From the NCBI RefSeq assembly GCF_027484545.1, contig NZ_JAIXST010000204.1, forward strand, positions 1 to 34,566: a DNA stretch of 34,566 nucleotides, written 5' to 3'. Source of the stretch: Runella sp. GTDB taxonomy: Bacteria > Bacteroidota > Bacteroidia > Cytophagales > Spirosomataceae. The translations under genes were made by a program, and so were the position numbers. Below are positions 1 to 7,763 of the stretch, one piece after another. Under the pieces are notes generated by a model, which saw only the letters and a list, made by a program, of their open reading frames with translations, was not told where the DNA came from and did no database searches. How positions within the stretch are numbered: position 1 is the first letter of the stretch; each line of letters opens with the position of its first letter.

Positions 1-255
1 TACGCTTCAAAATGGAATCCCATAGAGCATCGACTCTTTTGCCATGTTCATTATGCCATGAGCGGAGTGGTTTTTACCGACTATAATGTCGTCAAAGAGC
101 GTATCGAAGCAACTACAACGGGATTAACCGTTGTAGTTAGATTAAATCTTGTCGAATACCAAAAAGGTATCAAAGTTGATAAATCTGTAAGTGATGATAT
201 TAGAATCCAAAGGCACCCTAAAATCCCTGATTTAAATTATAGAATTAATTATTAA
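1..255 (+). mobile_element. ISAzo13-type transposase, C-terminal fragment
   Basis: The reading frame is open from base 1, so the gene starts before the window and only about 84 C-terminal residues are visible. They begin YASKWNPIEHRLFCH and continue with a GLTVVVRLN segment, a YQKGIKV segment and the ending HPKIPDLNYRINY. The SKWNPIEHRLF block and the following pattern are what I know from the DDE transposases of the ISAzo13 (Rhodopirellula-type) family, where this block carries the last catalytic glutamate. An ATG at 58 is internal and not the real start. The element's right end should lie shortly after the stop, between about 256 and 310, next to the broken gene on the opposite strand. No terminal inverted repeat can be defined, because the left end is outside the window. 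Confidence 0.8.
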
Positions 256-264
256 ATGTTCAAC

Positions 265-675
265 TTATTTAATTCTCGTTCTTAGGTGTTTATTATAACT
301 GGAATCTTCTACAAAAGTTTGGGCTTGGCCATCTGTTTTGAAAAGTTCGTAACCGAACTTTTCAAAGTTAAATACGTAATAGTATAGTTGATTGTTTAAA
401 ACAAAAAAAATGGGTTTTTGAAGAGAAGAACGATATGTATAAAGATATTGATCGGAAATTTTTACAGTTCCTATTTCACTTCCATTCGTTTTCCACCAAC
501 CTGGCCCGTCACTACCTTGTGCGGCAAAATAGATTTCTCCATTCATTTCCACAAAATTGGAAGGTGTAGAACCTGCTTCTTCAAGGTTTATATTTTTAAA
601 CAAACTGATTTGTCCTAACGCTCCGGTAAATGCGGAAAGCAAAAGAATCATCCAAAAAAACGATATTTTTCTCAT
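265..675 (-). pseudogene. ELWxxDGT-like secreted protein, truncated at its 3' end
   Basis: The product has 136 residues. An N-terminal signal peptide (MRKISFFWMILLLSAFTGALG) is followed by segments resembling the ELWxxDGT repeat family: a GWWKTNGSEIGTVKI unit near residue 60 and a YELFKTDGQAQTFV unit near residue 110. Proteins of this family are normally several hundred residues long with many such units, so this one stops after about two. The stop lies only ten bases past the stop of the transposase on the other strand, and the last residues (HLRTRIK) no longer look like the repeat. I infer that the insertion sequence cut the gene and supplied the stop codon. It starts 23 bases downstream of the permease gene on the same strand and may share its transcript. 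A natural short protein is the alternative. Confidence 0.6.
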
Positions 676-698
676 CTCTAATTTGAAGTTTTGATTTT

Positions 699-1919
699 TT
701 ACTTCTTAAACACCAATGCCTGCACCGGCCGTATGCGGCTGATAATGAAGGTGGGAATAAATAAAATGAGAGCGATAAGAATCAAAATGCCCATATTCAG
801 AAGGGCAAATAGAAGCCAATCAAAGACAATCGGTACGGTATTCATGAAGTAATTGACTGGGTCGAGCGGAATGATTTTGAATTGGTATTGTATCCAACAA
901 AGCCCCAATCCTACGATATTTCCGATAAGTAAACCTTTGACTGCCAATTGAATGCCTACAAAAAAGAAAATACGCCGAATCTGCGTGTTGGGACTGCCGA
1001 GGATTTTTAAAAGCCCTATCATCGGGGTACGTTCCAGCATCATAACCAGCAAAACGGAGGCAATATTAAAGCCGGTCACAAACAAGACTAAAACCAGCAG
1101 CACTAAGGTATTTTGATCCAACAATTGGAGCCATTCAAACAACGGACGAAATCGTTCCGTAACGCGTTCCATGCGCATATCGCTTGGAAGTTGGTTGTAA
1201 AGCGCTTTGGCTGTGACGTTCAGTTGTTCAAAGTCTTTGACAAAATATTCGTAAGCACCTACCGAATCGGCTCCCCAGCCATTGAGGCGTTGGATAAGGC
1301 CAATGTCGCCCAAAACCAATTGATTGTCAAACTCTTCGAGGTTAGTTTCATAAATCCCCACGATGTTTAGCTTGCGTACGCGAGGAGGGTTTTGTACAAA
1401 GTACAGGGTGACATTCTCTCCAATTTTCAGGTTTAATTTTCGGGCAATAATTCGACTGATAATCAATTCGTTGGAATAAGTGGTGCCTGAAAACTGAATA
1501 GCGCGACCTTCCACTAAACTTTCCGATAACAGTTTCCAATCGTAATCACGACCCACGCCTTTCAGTACGATTCCCTGCAATTCGTCGGGTGTTTTGAGAA
1601 TACCGGTTTTGTGCGCAACGGCTTGGCGATGACGAATGCCGGGTATCTTTTGCCAATCGTCGTAGGGACGGGTATGTAAGGGAAGCGGGGTTTCTTCAAA
1701 AGATTGATTCAGTGATAATTTTGAGACTTGAATATGAGAACCAAACAAAAACACTTTTTGATAAATGGTGTTTTTAAATCCAAACAACACCGCTAAAGCG
1801 ACAATACCAACAGCAACGCCCAAGGAAATGGTCGCGACTCCAACGCGGGACACCGTAGCAGAAAAGGTGGTCTGCTGGGGTTTGCGAATACGACGGGCAA
1901 TGAAAATAGGGAAATTCAC
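699..1919 (-). CDS. FtsX/LolC-type ABC transporter permease
   Basis: This 406-residue inner-membrane protein has the MacB/FtsX permease plan. It has a short cytoplasmic N-terminus with a basic FIARRIRKPQQ motif, one membrane helix near residues 28-50, a large periplasmic domain of about 220 residues, and three C-terminal helices (about 270-295, 315-340 and 365-395). The segment MMLERTPMIGLLKILGSP, just after the second helix, is the coupling helix typical of LolC/LolE permeases. Such permeases work with a LolD-like ATPase to extract lipoproteins from the inner membrane. No ATPase gene is adjacent, which is usual in Bacteroidota, where a single LolC/E-like subunit is often encoded alone. It cannot be told from sequence whether this one releases lipoproteins or does another FtsX-type job. 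The truncated ELWxxDGT gene lies 23 bases downstream. Confidence 0.85.
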   Translation of the reverse strand: MNFPIFIARRIRKPQQTTFSATVSRVGVATISLGVAVGIVALAVLFGFKNTIYQKVFLFGSHIQVSKLSLNQSFEETPLPLHTRPYDDWQKIPGIRHRQAVAHKTGILKTPDELQGIVLKGVGRDYDWKLLSESLVEGRAIQFSGTTYSNELIISRIIARKLNLKIGENVTLYFVQNPPRVRKLNIVGIYETNLEEFDNQLVLGDIGLIQRLNGWGADSVGAYEYFVKDFEQLNVTAKALYNQLPSDMRMERVTERFRPLFEWLQLLDQNTLVLLVLVLFVTGFNIASVLLVMMLERTPMIGLLKILGSPNTQIRRIFFFVGIQLAVKGLLIGNIVGLGLCWIQYQFKIIPLDPVNYFMNTVPIVFDWLLFALLNMGILILIALILFIPTFIISRIRPVQALVFKK

Positions 1920-2001
1920 AATCTGCGTTTGTTTGAAAGTTTGTTCCTTTGTATGTTTGGAAAGTTACTGCAATAGTAATGCTTTTTAAGTACTGATGAT
2001 G

Positions 2002-2068
2002 AATGAGTCAATGAGCGAATGCGTGAATTTTTACTTTTTGCCCTTTGTCTTTTGCCTTTTTTCTTTTA
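2002..2068. repeat. Decayed simple-sequence tracts upstream of the ATP-grasp gene
   Basis: Bases 2002-2025 read as three 8-base units (aatgagtc, aatgagcg, aatgcgtg). Bases 2034-2068 are a pyrimidine-rich tract of roughly 7-base units built on ttttgcc or ctttgtc. The units are imperfect, as in old tandem repeats. Translated in frame with the ATP-grasp gene they give a low-complexity hydrophobic stretch, which argues that the coding region starts further down. Confidence 0.6.
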
Positions 2069-2090
2069 CACTCTAAACTTGACACTCATT

Positions 2091-3299
2091 ATGGGTCTTA
2101 CTTTTCTCTGCATTACCTGTTACTTCAAAGGAGGTGATTTTTTACGGGCTTGTAAAGAAGCCGGCAACATGGTTTATCTGCTCACGGCCAAAAGAACCGA
2201 GGGGAAAGCTTGGCCTTACGAGTCTATTGACGAAATTTTCTATTTGGAAGACGATTCCAATACGCTCCCGAGTTTTGAAAATATGCTCAAGGGGCTGGCG
2301 TATGTGATGCGTACCCGTAAGATTGATCGGGTAGTGGCATTGGATGATTTTGACGTAGAAAAAGCCGCACTCGTTCGCGAACATTTCCGTATTCCGGGCA
2401 TGGGGCAAACGACGGCCCGTTATTTTCGGGATAAACTCGCGATGCGTGTTCAGGCACGGGATGCGGGAATCAAAGTCCCGCCTTTTACGGGTTTGTTTAA
2501 CGATGTGGAAATCACGGAGTATCTTCAGGCGACTTCGGCACCGTGGGTCATTAAACCGCGCTCGGAAGCTTCGGCGGCAGGAATCAGGAAAGTATACAGT
2601 TTTGATGAAGCTTGGCAAACAGTACACAGCTTAGGAGAAGAACGCCACATGTTCTTGATTGAGCAGTTTAAGCCCGGGGATGTGTATCACGTAGATGCGC
2701 TGACGCTCGACCACAAAGTGATTTTTGAACGCAGCAGCCAATACCTCAATACACCTTTTGAAGTGGCCTACGGTGGCGGTATTTTTCGCTCGGTAACGGT
2801 AGAGTTTAACTCAAAAGATGCCAAAGCCCTCAAAAAAGTGAATGAACAAGTATTGAAAGCGTTTAATTTGAATTACAGCGCTTCGCATACCGAAGTCATT
2901 AAATGCTATGAAGACGGCGAATTTTATTTTTTGGAAACTGCCTCCCGAGTAGGAGGGGCGCACTTGGCCGAAATGGTAGATTTCTCTTCGGGCATTAATT
3001 TGTGGTGGGAATGGGCTAAAATCGAAACTGCCATTGCCAAAGGAGAAGAATATACGTTACCCGCCGTTCGGAAAGAGTATTCGGGAATCATCATTTCGTT
3101 AGCAAGACAGGAATGGCCGGATATTTCTCCTTTTAATGACCCCGAAATTGTTTGGCGAATGAACGAAGAATACCACTTAGGCTTGATCGTACAATCTACA
3201 AGCAGAGAACGTGTGATGGAATTGATGGATAAATACGCCGAAATGATTCGTCACGATTACCACGCCTCCGCTCCCGCAAAAGATAAACCAACACACTGA
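2091..3299 (+). CDS. ATP-grasp domain carboxylate-amine ligase-like protein
   Basis: This 402-residue protein has the ATP-grasp fold. An N-terminal pre-ATP-grasp domain has a Rossmann-like start (LCITCYFKGGDFLRACKEAG). It is followed by ATP-binding segments: APWVIKPRSEASAAGI with the nucleotide-contacting lysine, and MFLIEQFKPGDVYHVD. The metal-binding end has the pattern E-x-K, then GEFYFLETASRVGGAH with its acidic residue, arginine and glycines. Family members join a carboxylate to an amine through an acyl phosphate. The substrate cannot be read from the sequence. I choose the ATG at 2091 rather than 2019, because the 24 upstream codons translate a decayed simple-sequence tract and homologues begin at this strand. 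It is followed by the PatB-like gene after 123 bases, so joint transcription is possible but not shown. Confidence 0.8.
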   Translation: MGLTFLCITCYFKGGDFLRACKEAGNMVYLLTAKRTEGKAWPYESIDEIFYLEDDSNTLPSFENMLKGLAYVMRTRKIDRVVALDDFDVEKAALVREHFRIPGMGQTTARYFRDKLAMRVQARDAGIKVPPFTGLFNDVEITEYLQATSAPWVIKPRSEASAAGIRKVYSFDEAWQTVHSLGEERHMFLIEQFKPGDVYHVDALTLDHKVIFERSSQYLNTPFEVAYGGGIFRSVTVEFNSKDAKALKKVNEQVLKAFNLNYSASHTEVIKCYEDGEFYFLETASRVGGAHLAEMVDFSSGINLWWEWAKIETAIAKGEEYTLPAVRKEYSGIIISLARQEWPDISPFNDPEIVWRMNEEYHLGLIVQSTSRERVMELMDKYAEMIRHDYHASAPAKDKPTH

Positions 3300-3422
3300 T
3301 TAAAACTAGGTTATTCGTTAACGGTTAACAGGAATAGCTAATGTGAAAATAAACAAATGTCACATTGATATTTTGACGTAAAGACGGATAACAGATAACC
3401 AACAACGGATAACATCTCCTAA
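3300..3422. repeat. Intergenic tract rich in GTTAAC / GGATAAC motifs
   Basis: The spacer contains gttaacggttaac near its start, and ggataac, gataacc and ggataac again between about 3388 and 3415. A similar acggataacgaac copy lies at about 10264. These look like decayed short tandem units. I see no clean hairpin terminator here. Confidence 0.4.
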
Positions 3423-4553
3423 ATGACCAATTTCGACCAAATTATTGACCGTCGCCACACCAATAGTTACAAGTGGGACAAATTCCCTGAAACAGTATTG
3501 CCCGTATGGGTTGCGGACATGGATTTTCGGGTAGCACCTCCCATTCTTGAGGCGCTGGACAAAGTAACTCAACATGGTATTTTTGGCTATGCGCGTTGCC
3601 CTGACGAATTATATGAAGTTATTATTAAGCGATTGGCTACGCGCCATCATTGGGACATTGAGAAAAATTGGATGATTTGGCTCGGAGGATTGGTTCCTGC
3701 CATTGGTCTTACAATTAGAGCTATCACTCAAGTAAGAGAAGCAGTGATGACGGCTACGCCAGTGTATCACCCGTTTATGATTGAAATTGAAATGGCCGAC
3801 CGTGAATTGCAAAAAGTACCATTGCGATTGGAGGGCGAGCGTTGGACACTTGATTTTGAAGCAATAGAAGCGGCCATTACTCACAATACCAAGCTGTTTT
3901 TGTTGTGCAATCCTCATAACCCCGTTGGAACGATGTTCACTCGGGAAGAACTGCAACAATTGCATGATATTTGCCAACGTCACGGGATTATTGTTTGTTC
4001 TGATGAAATTCATTGCGATTTGGTTTTGGACTCTGCCAAAGAACATGTTACGTATGCCACGCTCAATCCCGAAGCCGCTCAAAACAGCCTGACCTTGTTG
4101 GCTCCCAGCAAAACCTTCAATTTGGCAGGTTTGGGCTGTTCATTGGTCGTAATTCCGAATGACAAACTCCGTGCAAAATTTGTGCATACCAAAGCGGGTT
4201 TGATGCCTTTGCTTTCGGCTTATGCTTATGAAGCTGCGTTGGCGGCTTACCGCGACGGGGCTGAATGGCACGCGGAGTTGTTAACTTATCTAAAAGGGAA
4301 CCATGACTTATTGCTGAAATCGGTGAATCAAATGAAAGGCGTGAAAATGAGACCGTTGGAAGCTACCTATTTGGCGTGGATTGATGTGCGTGATACGGGC
4401 TTGACCGACGTAGCCAAACGTTTGGAAGAAGCGGGGGTAGGCATCAATGATGGCTCTATCTTTGGACAGCCCGGTTTTATCCGCCTCAATTTCGCCTGTA
4501 CCCGTGCTAATTTAGAAGAAGTTTTGAGGAGAATGAAGACCGTATTTGCGTAA
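3423..4553 (+). CDS. patB: PatB/MalY-type PLP-dependent C-S lyase
   Basis: The protein is 376 residues, close to the usual 380-390 of PatB/MalY enzymes, which are fold-type I PLP proteins cleaving cystathionine and related thioethers to a thiol, pyruvate and ammonia. Diagnostic segments are the N-terminal RRHTNSYKWDKF and VLPVWVADMDF (family consensus R-x-x-T-x-S-x-K-W and W-V-A-D-M-D-F), NPHNPVG at 163-169, SDEIHCDL at 193-200, and the Schiff-base lysine in APSKTFNLAGL (Lys230). The C-terminal FIRLNFACTR contains the arginine that binds the substrate carboxylate. MalY-like moonlighting as a regulator cannot be judged. A promoter-like box for the next gene overlaps its stop codon. Cystathionine beta-lyase activity is the family default, not proven here. 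Confidence 0.88.
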   Translation: MTNFDQIIDRRHTNSYKWDKFPETVLPVWVADMDFRVAPPILEALDKVTQHGIFGYARCPDELYEVIIKRLATRHHWDIEKNWMIWLGGLVPAIGLTIRAITQVREAVMTATPVYHPFMIEIEMADRELQKVPLRLEGERWTLDFEAIEAAITHNTKLFLLCNPHNPVGTMFTREELQQLHDICQRHGIIVCSDEIHCDLVLDSAKEHVTYATLNPEAAQNSLTLLAPSKTFNLAGLGCSLVVIPNDKLRAKFVHTKAGLMPLLSAYAYEAALAAYRDGAEWHAELLTYLKGNHDLLLKSVNQMKGVKMRPLEATYLAWIDVRDTGLTDVAKRLEEAGVGINDGSIFGQPGFIRLNFACTRANLEEVLRRMKTVFA

Positions 4554-4558
4554 ATTTG
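4551..4558 (+). promoter_or_regulatory. Candidate Bacteroidota -7 box for the PtuAB-like operon
   Basis: TAAATTTG matches the Bacteroidota consensus TAnnTTTG and includes the stop codon of the PatB gene. TTTTG at 4522-4526 could be the -33 element, although the 24-base spacing is slightly long. It sits 19 bases before the ATPase start. Confidence 0.4.
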
Positions 4559-4577
4559 CTCTTGAAGTATCAATCTC

Positions 4578-5822
4578 ATGGAAAATCAACCTAATTACAT
4601 TCGGAGTATTTCGCTCGAAAATGTCCGTTGTTTTGGCAGTAAACAAACGCTTTACTTTACCCAAAATAACCAATCGGATGGCGAAATTGCTATGTGGAAT
4701 GTGATATTAGGAAATAATGGGACGGGAAAGACGACGATTCTTAAAGGTATATCGGGATTGCATGTGGTATTTTATGATCAAAAAAATGTTCAATGGCTAA
4801 AGTATGGATCATACTTTTCAGTGAAAAAAAGTGAAGAATACGGGCGAATGGGAATGATTCTTAACGACTTTAACGGTTACCGATATGTTTTAAATAACTT
4901 TAGCCTTAATGTAACGTTAGCAGGTTTTATTAAAGAAGAACCGAATGATAGAGACAGAAATAAAGCACCTCTTTTTGCTTATGGCGCTGCTCGAAAAATA
5001 GGAACATTAGGTATTTCAGAGGATTTGCCTGATTATACATTATCCCTATTTGACGAACAGGCGGCACTTTTAAATGCTGAGAAATGGTTAATTGATGCCG
5101 AATATTTAGCGTTGAAAGGAGAACCACAACATCAGAAAAGGTATGAATTGGTCAAAAGTACATTACAGAAACTGCTGAAAGCAGAAGTGTCGGGTTTTGA
5201 AATAAAGACGGAGAATAACGTTGCTAAAGTCTATTTTAAGACTCATTATGGCGAAGTCCGATTGCATGAGTTAAGCTTAGGCTATAAAACACTAATTGCT
5301 TGGGTAACCGATTTGGCAAGTGGATTAATTGACAGTTATTTCATAAGCGAAAACCCTTTAGCCGAACCTGCCATTTGTCTGGTAGATGAAATTGACTTGC
5401 ACATGCACCCGCAAATGCAGCGGAATGTGATGAAATTTTTGCGGGAAACATTTCCGAAAACACAATTTATATGCACGGCTCACAGTCCTTTAATTGTTCA
5501 ATCGGGAGAAGATGCCAATATCATTTTGTTGCGCCGGAAAGGAGATGAAGTGGAAGTCGTAAATGACGTAGACGACGCAAAAAACTGGCGAATTGACCAA
5601 ATTCTGGACAGTGATTTGTTTGAAAATACAAGTAGTTATTCGCCTACCATTGAGCAGAAAGTTAACAAAAGACGGGCTATTTTACTCAAAGACAAACCTT
5701 CAAAAAGAGAAAAGGTCGAATTGTCAAAGTTAGATGATTCATTGGATAACCTTTCTGTGACTGAATCTCCTGAATATCTTCAAGCTCTCAAAATTTTGAG
5801 CAAAGTTCAAAAAAATGGTTAG
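4578..5822 (+). CDS. ptuA: Septu-like defence ATPase (PtuA family)
   Basis: This 414-residue protein is an AAA/ABC-type ATPase of the RecF/OLD group. It has an N-terminal ISLENVRCFG strand, Walker A GNNGTGKT at 45-52, an ABC-signature-like LSLGYKTL at 232-239, Walker B ICLVDEID with Asp270 and Glu271, and the switch histidine in CTAHSP (His302). The C-terminal 100 residues are charged and probably helical. The gene overlaps a downstream HNH endonuclease gene by eight bases. That pairing is the hallmark of PtuAB (Septu) anti-phage modules, in which the ATPase assembles with and controls the nuclease. The ATPase is somewhat shorter than the classic PtuA, as I recall it. A retron-linked ATPase/HNH pair (Ec78 type) or an AbiL-like system are the alternatives. 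No reverse transcriptase is nearby. Confidence 0.78.
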   Translation: MENQPNYIRSISLENVRCFGSKQTLYFTQNNQSDGEIAMWNVILGNNGTGKTTILKGISGLHVVFYDQKNVQWLKYGSYFSVKKSEEYGRMGMILNDFNGYRYVLNNFSLNVTLAGFIKEEPNDRDRNKAPLFAYGAARKIGTLGISEDLPDYTLSLFDEQAALLNAEKWLIDAEYLALKGEPQHQKRYELVKSTLQKLLKAEVSGFEIKTENNVAKVYFKTHYGEVRLHELSLGYKTLIAWVTDLASGLIDSYFISENPLAEPAICLVDEIDLHMHPQMQRNVMKFLRETFPKTQFICTAHSPLIVQSGEDANIILLRRKGDEVEVVNDVDDAKNWRIDQILDSDLFENTSSYSPTIEQKVNKRRAILLKDKPSKREKVELSKLDDSLDNLSVTESPEYLQALKILSKVQKNG

Positions 5823-6552
5823 GATTGATAAAAGCAAGGTTGGAATTCCGGCGATTTTAGGGGAGGGAGGTAAAGGAGAGAGCGCAACTCAGGAGTTAAT
5901 TCAACATTATGAGGCAGGAAAACGAGATTTCAAAAGCACTGATTTTGCTTCCGAGATTTATGGTCATAAAACTGTGAAATCACTTTTAATGAAAGTACAG
6001 AGTAAAAAATGCTGCTTTTGCGAACGGAAGCGTCCACACGCCCGAGAGGGCGATGTAGAGCATTTTCGGCCTAAAACTGGATTTAGGATAAAAAGCAAAA
6101 GTGCTTTGATTAAACCTGGCTATTATTGGCTTGCCTACGATTTCAGCAATCTTTTTTACGCATGCAAAGTTTGCAATCAGGAATATAAGAAGAACTTTTT
6201 TCCTATCGCCGATGAAACACTGCGTGCACGCTCACATCAGGGTAATTGGATGCTCGAAGAGGCACTAATTATTCACCTTGAATTTGATAATCCAGCTGAC
6301 CACATTGAGTTTTTAGCTGAAGTAGCTAAACCTAAAGCTGGCTCATTTAAAGGAAAGAATACGATAAAGTTGGTAGGTTTAAATAATTCTGAACTGTTAA
6401 AAGAACGTTTTACTTTATTTAGCGTCCTTAAAATTTTAGCTAAAGAGGCTCGTCAAGGAAATATAGAAGCCAAAAAGTATTTCAAAAAAATCAGTCGTAA
6501 GGGTCACCAATTCTCCCTCATGGTTCGCTGCAATTTTCCTGATTTAGTTTAA
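5815..6552 (+). CDS. ptuB: Septu-like HNH endonuclease (PtuB / TIGR02646 type)
   Basis: This 245-residue protein carries an HNH/zinc nuclease core. A Cys pair CCFCE (Cys66 and Cys69) is followed by DVEHFRPK with the catalytic His83. Then come YDFSNLFYACKVCNQEYKKNFFP with Asn112, a second Cys pair (117 and 120) and a final basic segment. The EHFRPK and NLFYAC-x-x-CN blocks are those of the TIGR02646/PtuB family. The N-terminal 60 residues and the C-terminal 110 residues, mostly helical, would hold the ATPase-contact surfaces. The start ATG overlaps the ATPase stop by eight bases, so translation is probably coupled. The expected role is DNA cleavage on phage infection under control of the ATPase. 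All nuclease-core residues I can identify are present. Confidence 0.78.
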   Translation: MVRIDKSKVGIPAILGEGGKGESATQELIQHYEAGKRDFKSTDFASEIYGHKTVKSLLMKVQSKKCCFCERKRPHAREGDVEHFRPKTGFRIKSKSALIKPGYYWLAYDFSNLFYACKVCNQEYKKNFFPIADETLRARSHQGNWMLEEALIIHLEFDNPADHIEFLAEVAKPKAGSFKGKNTIKLVGLNNSELLKERFTLFSVLKILAKEARQGNIEAKKYFKKISRKGHQFSLMVRCNFPDLV

Positions 6553-6683
6553 AATACACGTACAAAGCGTAATACAGCTAATTATACCGCAAGTTTAACT
6601 ACTCGAACCCACCTTCACAATCCTATTGACACCTTCATTTGTGAATCATATCAATGTAATTTGTATTTTCATAAATAAAATCT
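6553..6683 (+). promoter_or_regulatory. Upstream region of the oxyR-like gene with a palindrome
   Basis: This AT-rich leader contains the short palindrome ttca-tttg-tgaa at 6634-6645. It also has an attga...tcaat pair flanking that palindrome, which could be an autoregulatory LysR-type site. No terminator hairpin for the preceding operon is evident, so read-through is possible. Confidence 0.3.
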
Positions 6684-7628
6684 ATGACCTTCACTCAGCT
6701 TGAATATGTAGTAGCTTTGGATACTTATCGACATTTTGCCACTGCTGCCGAAAACTGCTTCGTAACGCAGCCTACGCTCAGTATGCAGGTGCAAAAATTG
6801 GAAGACGAATTAGGGGTTAAAATTTTTGATCGCAGTAAACAACCCGTTGTCCCCACAGAAATCGGGGAGGCCGTGATTCGACAGGCGCGGGTTTTGTTGC
6901 GGGAGGCGCTCAAAACCAAAGAAATGGTGGAAGAGCATAAAGGAACGGTGGCAGGAGAGATGCGGGTAGGTATCATTCCGACGTTAGCACCTTATTTGTT
7001 GCCTTTATTTTTGGAAAATTTTATCAATAAATACCCACAGGTCAAGTTGAAAATCGTTGAATTGACGACCGCGAATTTAATCTATAAATTGAATAAAGAT
7101 TTAATTGATGTGGGAATTGTGGTGACTCCGTTGCAGGATGAACGAATTTTTGAACAGCCGCTGTTTTATGAAGAGTTTGTAGCGTACGTATCAGAATCGG
7201 AGGTTGCTTATAAAAAAGACTACATACTTTCGGAAGATATTGATTTTGATCGGTTGTGGCTGTTGGAAGAAGGGCATTGTATCCGTGGGCAAATTTTAAA
7301 TATATGCGAGTTACGAAAGCAAAATGCTCATCAGCGTAATTTTGAGTATGAATCGGGCAGTATTGAGACCCTCAAACGAATGGTCGAACACTACGGCGGC
7401 GTGACTATTTTGCCCGAACTTTCCCTGCGAGACTTATCCACCAAGCAGCGGCAACAGATACGGCGTTTTCAGGCACCTACGCCCATCCGGGAGGTAAGTT
7501 TGGTGACGTTGAGGCATCATCTCAAACGCGGACCAATCGAGGCAATGAAAGCCGAGATTTTAGCTGTCATTCCTGATAAAATGAAACAGCCCAATCAGCG
7601 AAAATTGATAGATTTGGGAGTGAGTTGA
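6684..7628 (+). CDS. oxyR: OxyR-type hydrogen peroxide-sensing LysR regulator
   Basis: This 314-residue LysR-family transcription factor has an N-terminal winged helix-turn-helix at residues 1-60 (MTFTQLEYVVAL, AAENCFVTQPTLSMQVQKLE) and a substrate-binding-like domain from about 90. It carries the redox motif LEEGHCIRGQILNICEL, with cysteines that fall at residues 199 and 208. Those are the same spacing and even the same numbers as the peroxidatic and resolving cysteines of E. coli OxyR. This distinguishes it from ordinary LysR proteins and supports peroxide sensing by disulfide formation. Expected targets are catalase, AhpC and Dps genes, none of which are in this window. It follows the PtuAB-like pair by 131 bases, and I see no functional link between them. 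Confidence 0.9.
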   Translation: MTFTQLEYVVALDTYRHFATAAENCFVTQPTLSMQVQKLEDELGVKIFDRSKQPVVPTEIGEAVIRQARVLLREALKTKEMVEEHKGTVAGEMRVGIIPTLAPYLLPLFLENFINKYPQVKLKIVELTTANLIYKLNKDLIDVGIVVTPLQDERIFEQPLFYEEFVAYVSESEVAYKKDYILSEDIDFDRLWLLEEGHCIRGQILNICELRKQNAHQRNFEYESGSIETLKRMVEHYGGVTILPELSLRDLSTKQRQQIRRFQAPTPIREVSLVTLRHHLKRGPIEAMKAEILAVIPDKMKQPNQRKLIDLGVS

Positions 7629-7646
7629 TGTAAGTTCGTCTAATAA

Positions 7647-7677
7647 TTACCGCGAAACGTCGCTTCGTAGGCGGTAA
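7647..7677 (+). terminator. Weak hairpin after oxyR
   Basis: TTACCGC at 7647-7653 pairs with GCGGTAA at 7671-7677, with additional CGAA/TTCG pairing inside. A modest T-rich stretch (ctgtttaatctttt) follows. It is plausible as a terminator for oxyR but weak. Confidence 0.4.
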
Positions 7678-7763
7678 CTGTTTAATCTTTTAGTAACTTT
7701 CAATTGTAGAGTCAAAAAAATATACATTACCCTTGACATTTACCAATCGTTCTTAAACCAGTT

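Noticed and set aside
2019-2090. Upstream start of the ATP-grasp gene giving a hydrophobic leader
   Set aside because: The leader translates a decayed simple-sequence tract and is not a real signal peptide; the ATP-grasp body is cytoplasmic in type.
4578-6552. Retron (Ec78-type) interpretation of the ATPase/HNH pair
   Set aside because: No reverse transcriptase gene or msr/msd-like structured RNA is seen on either side.
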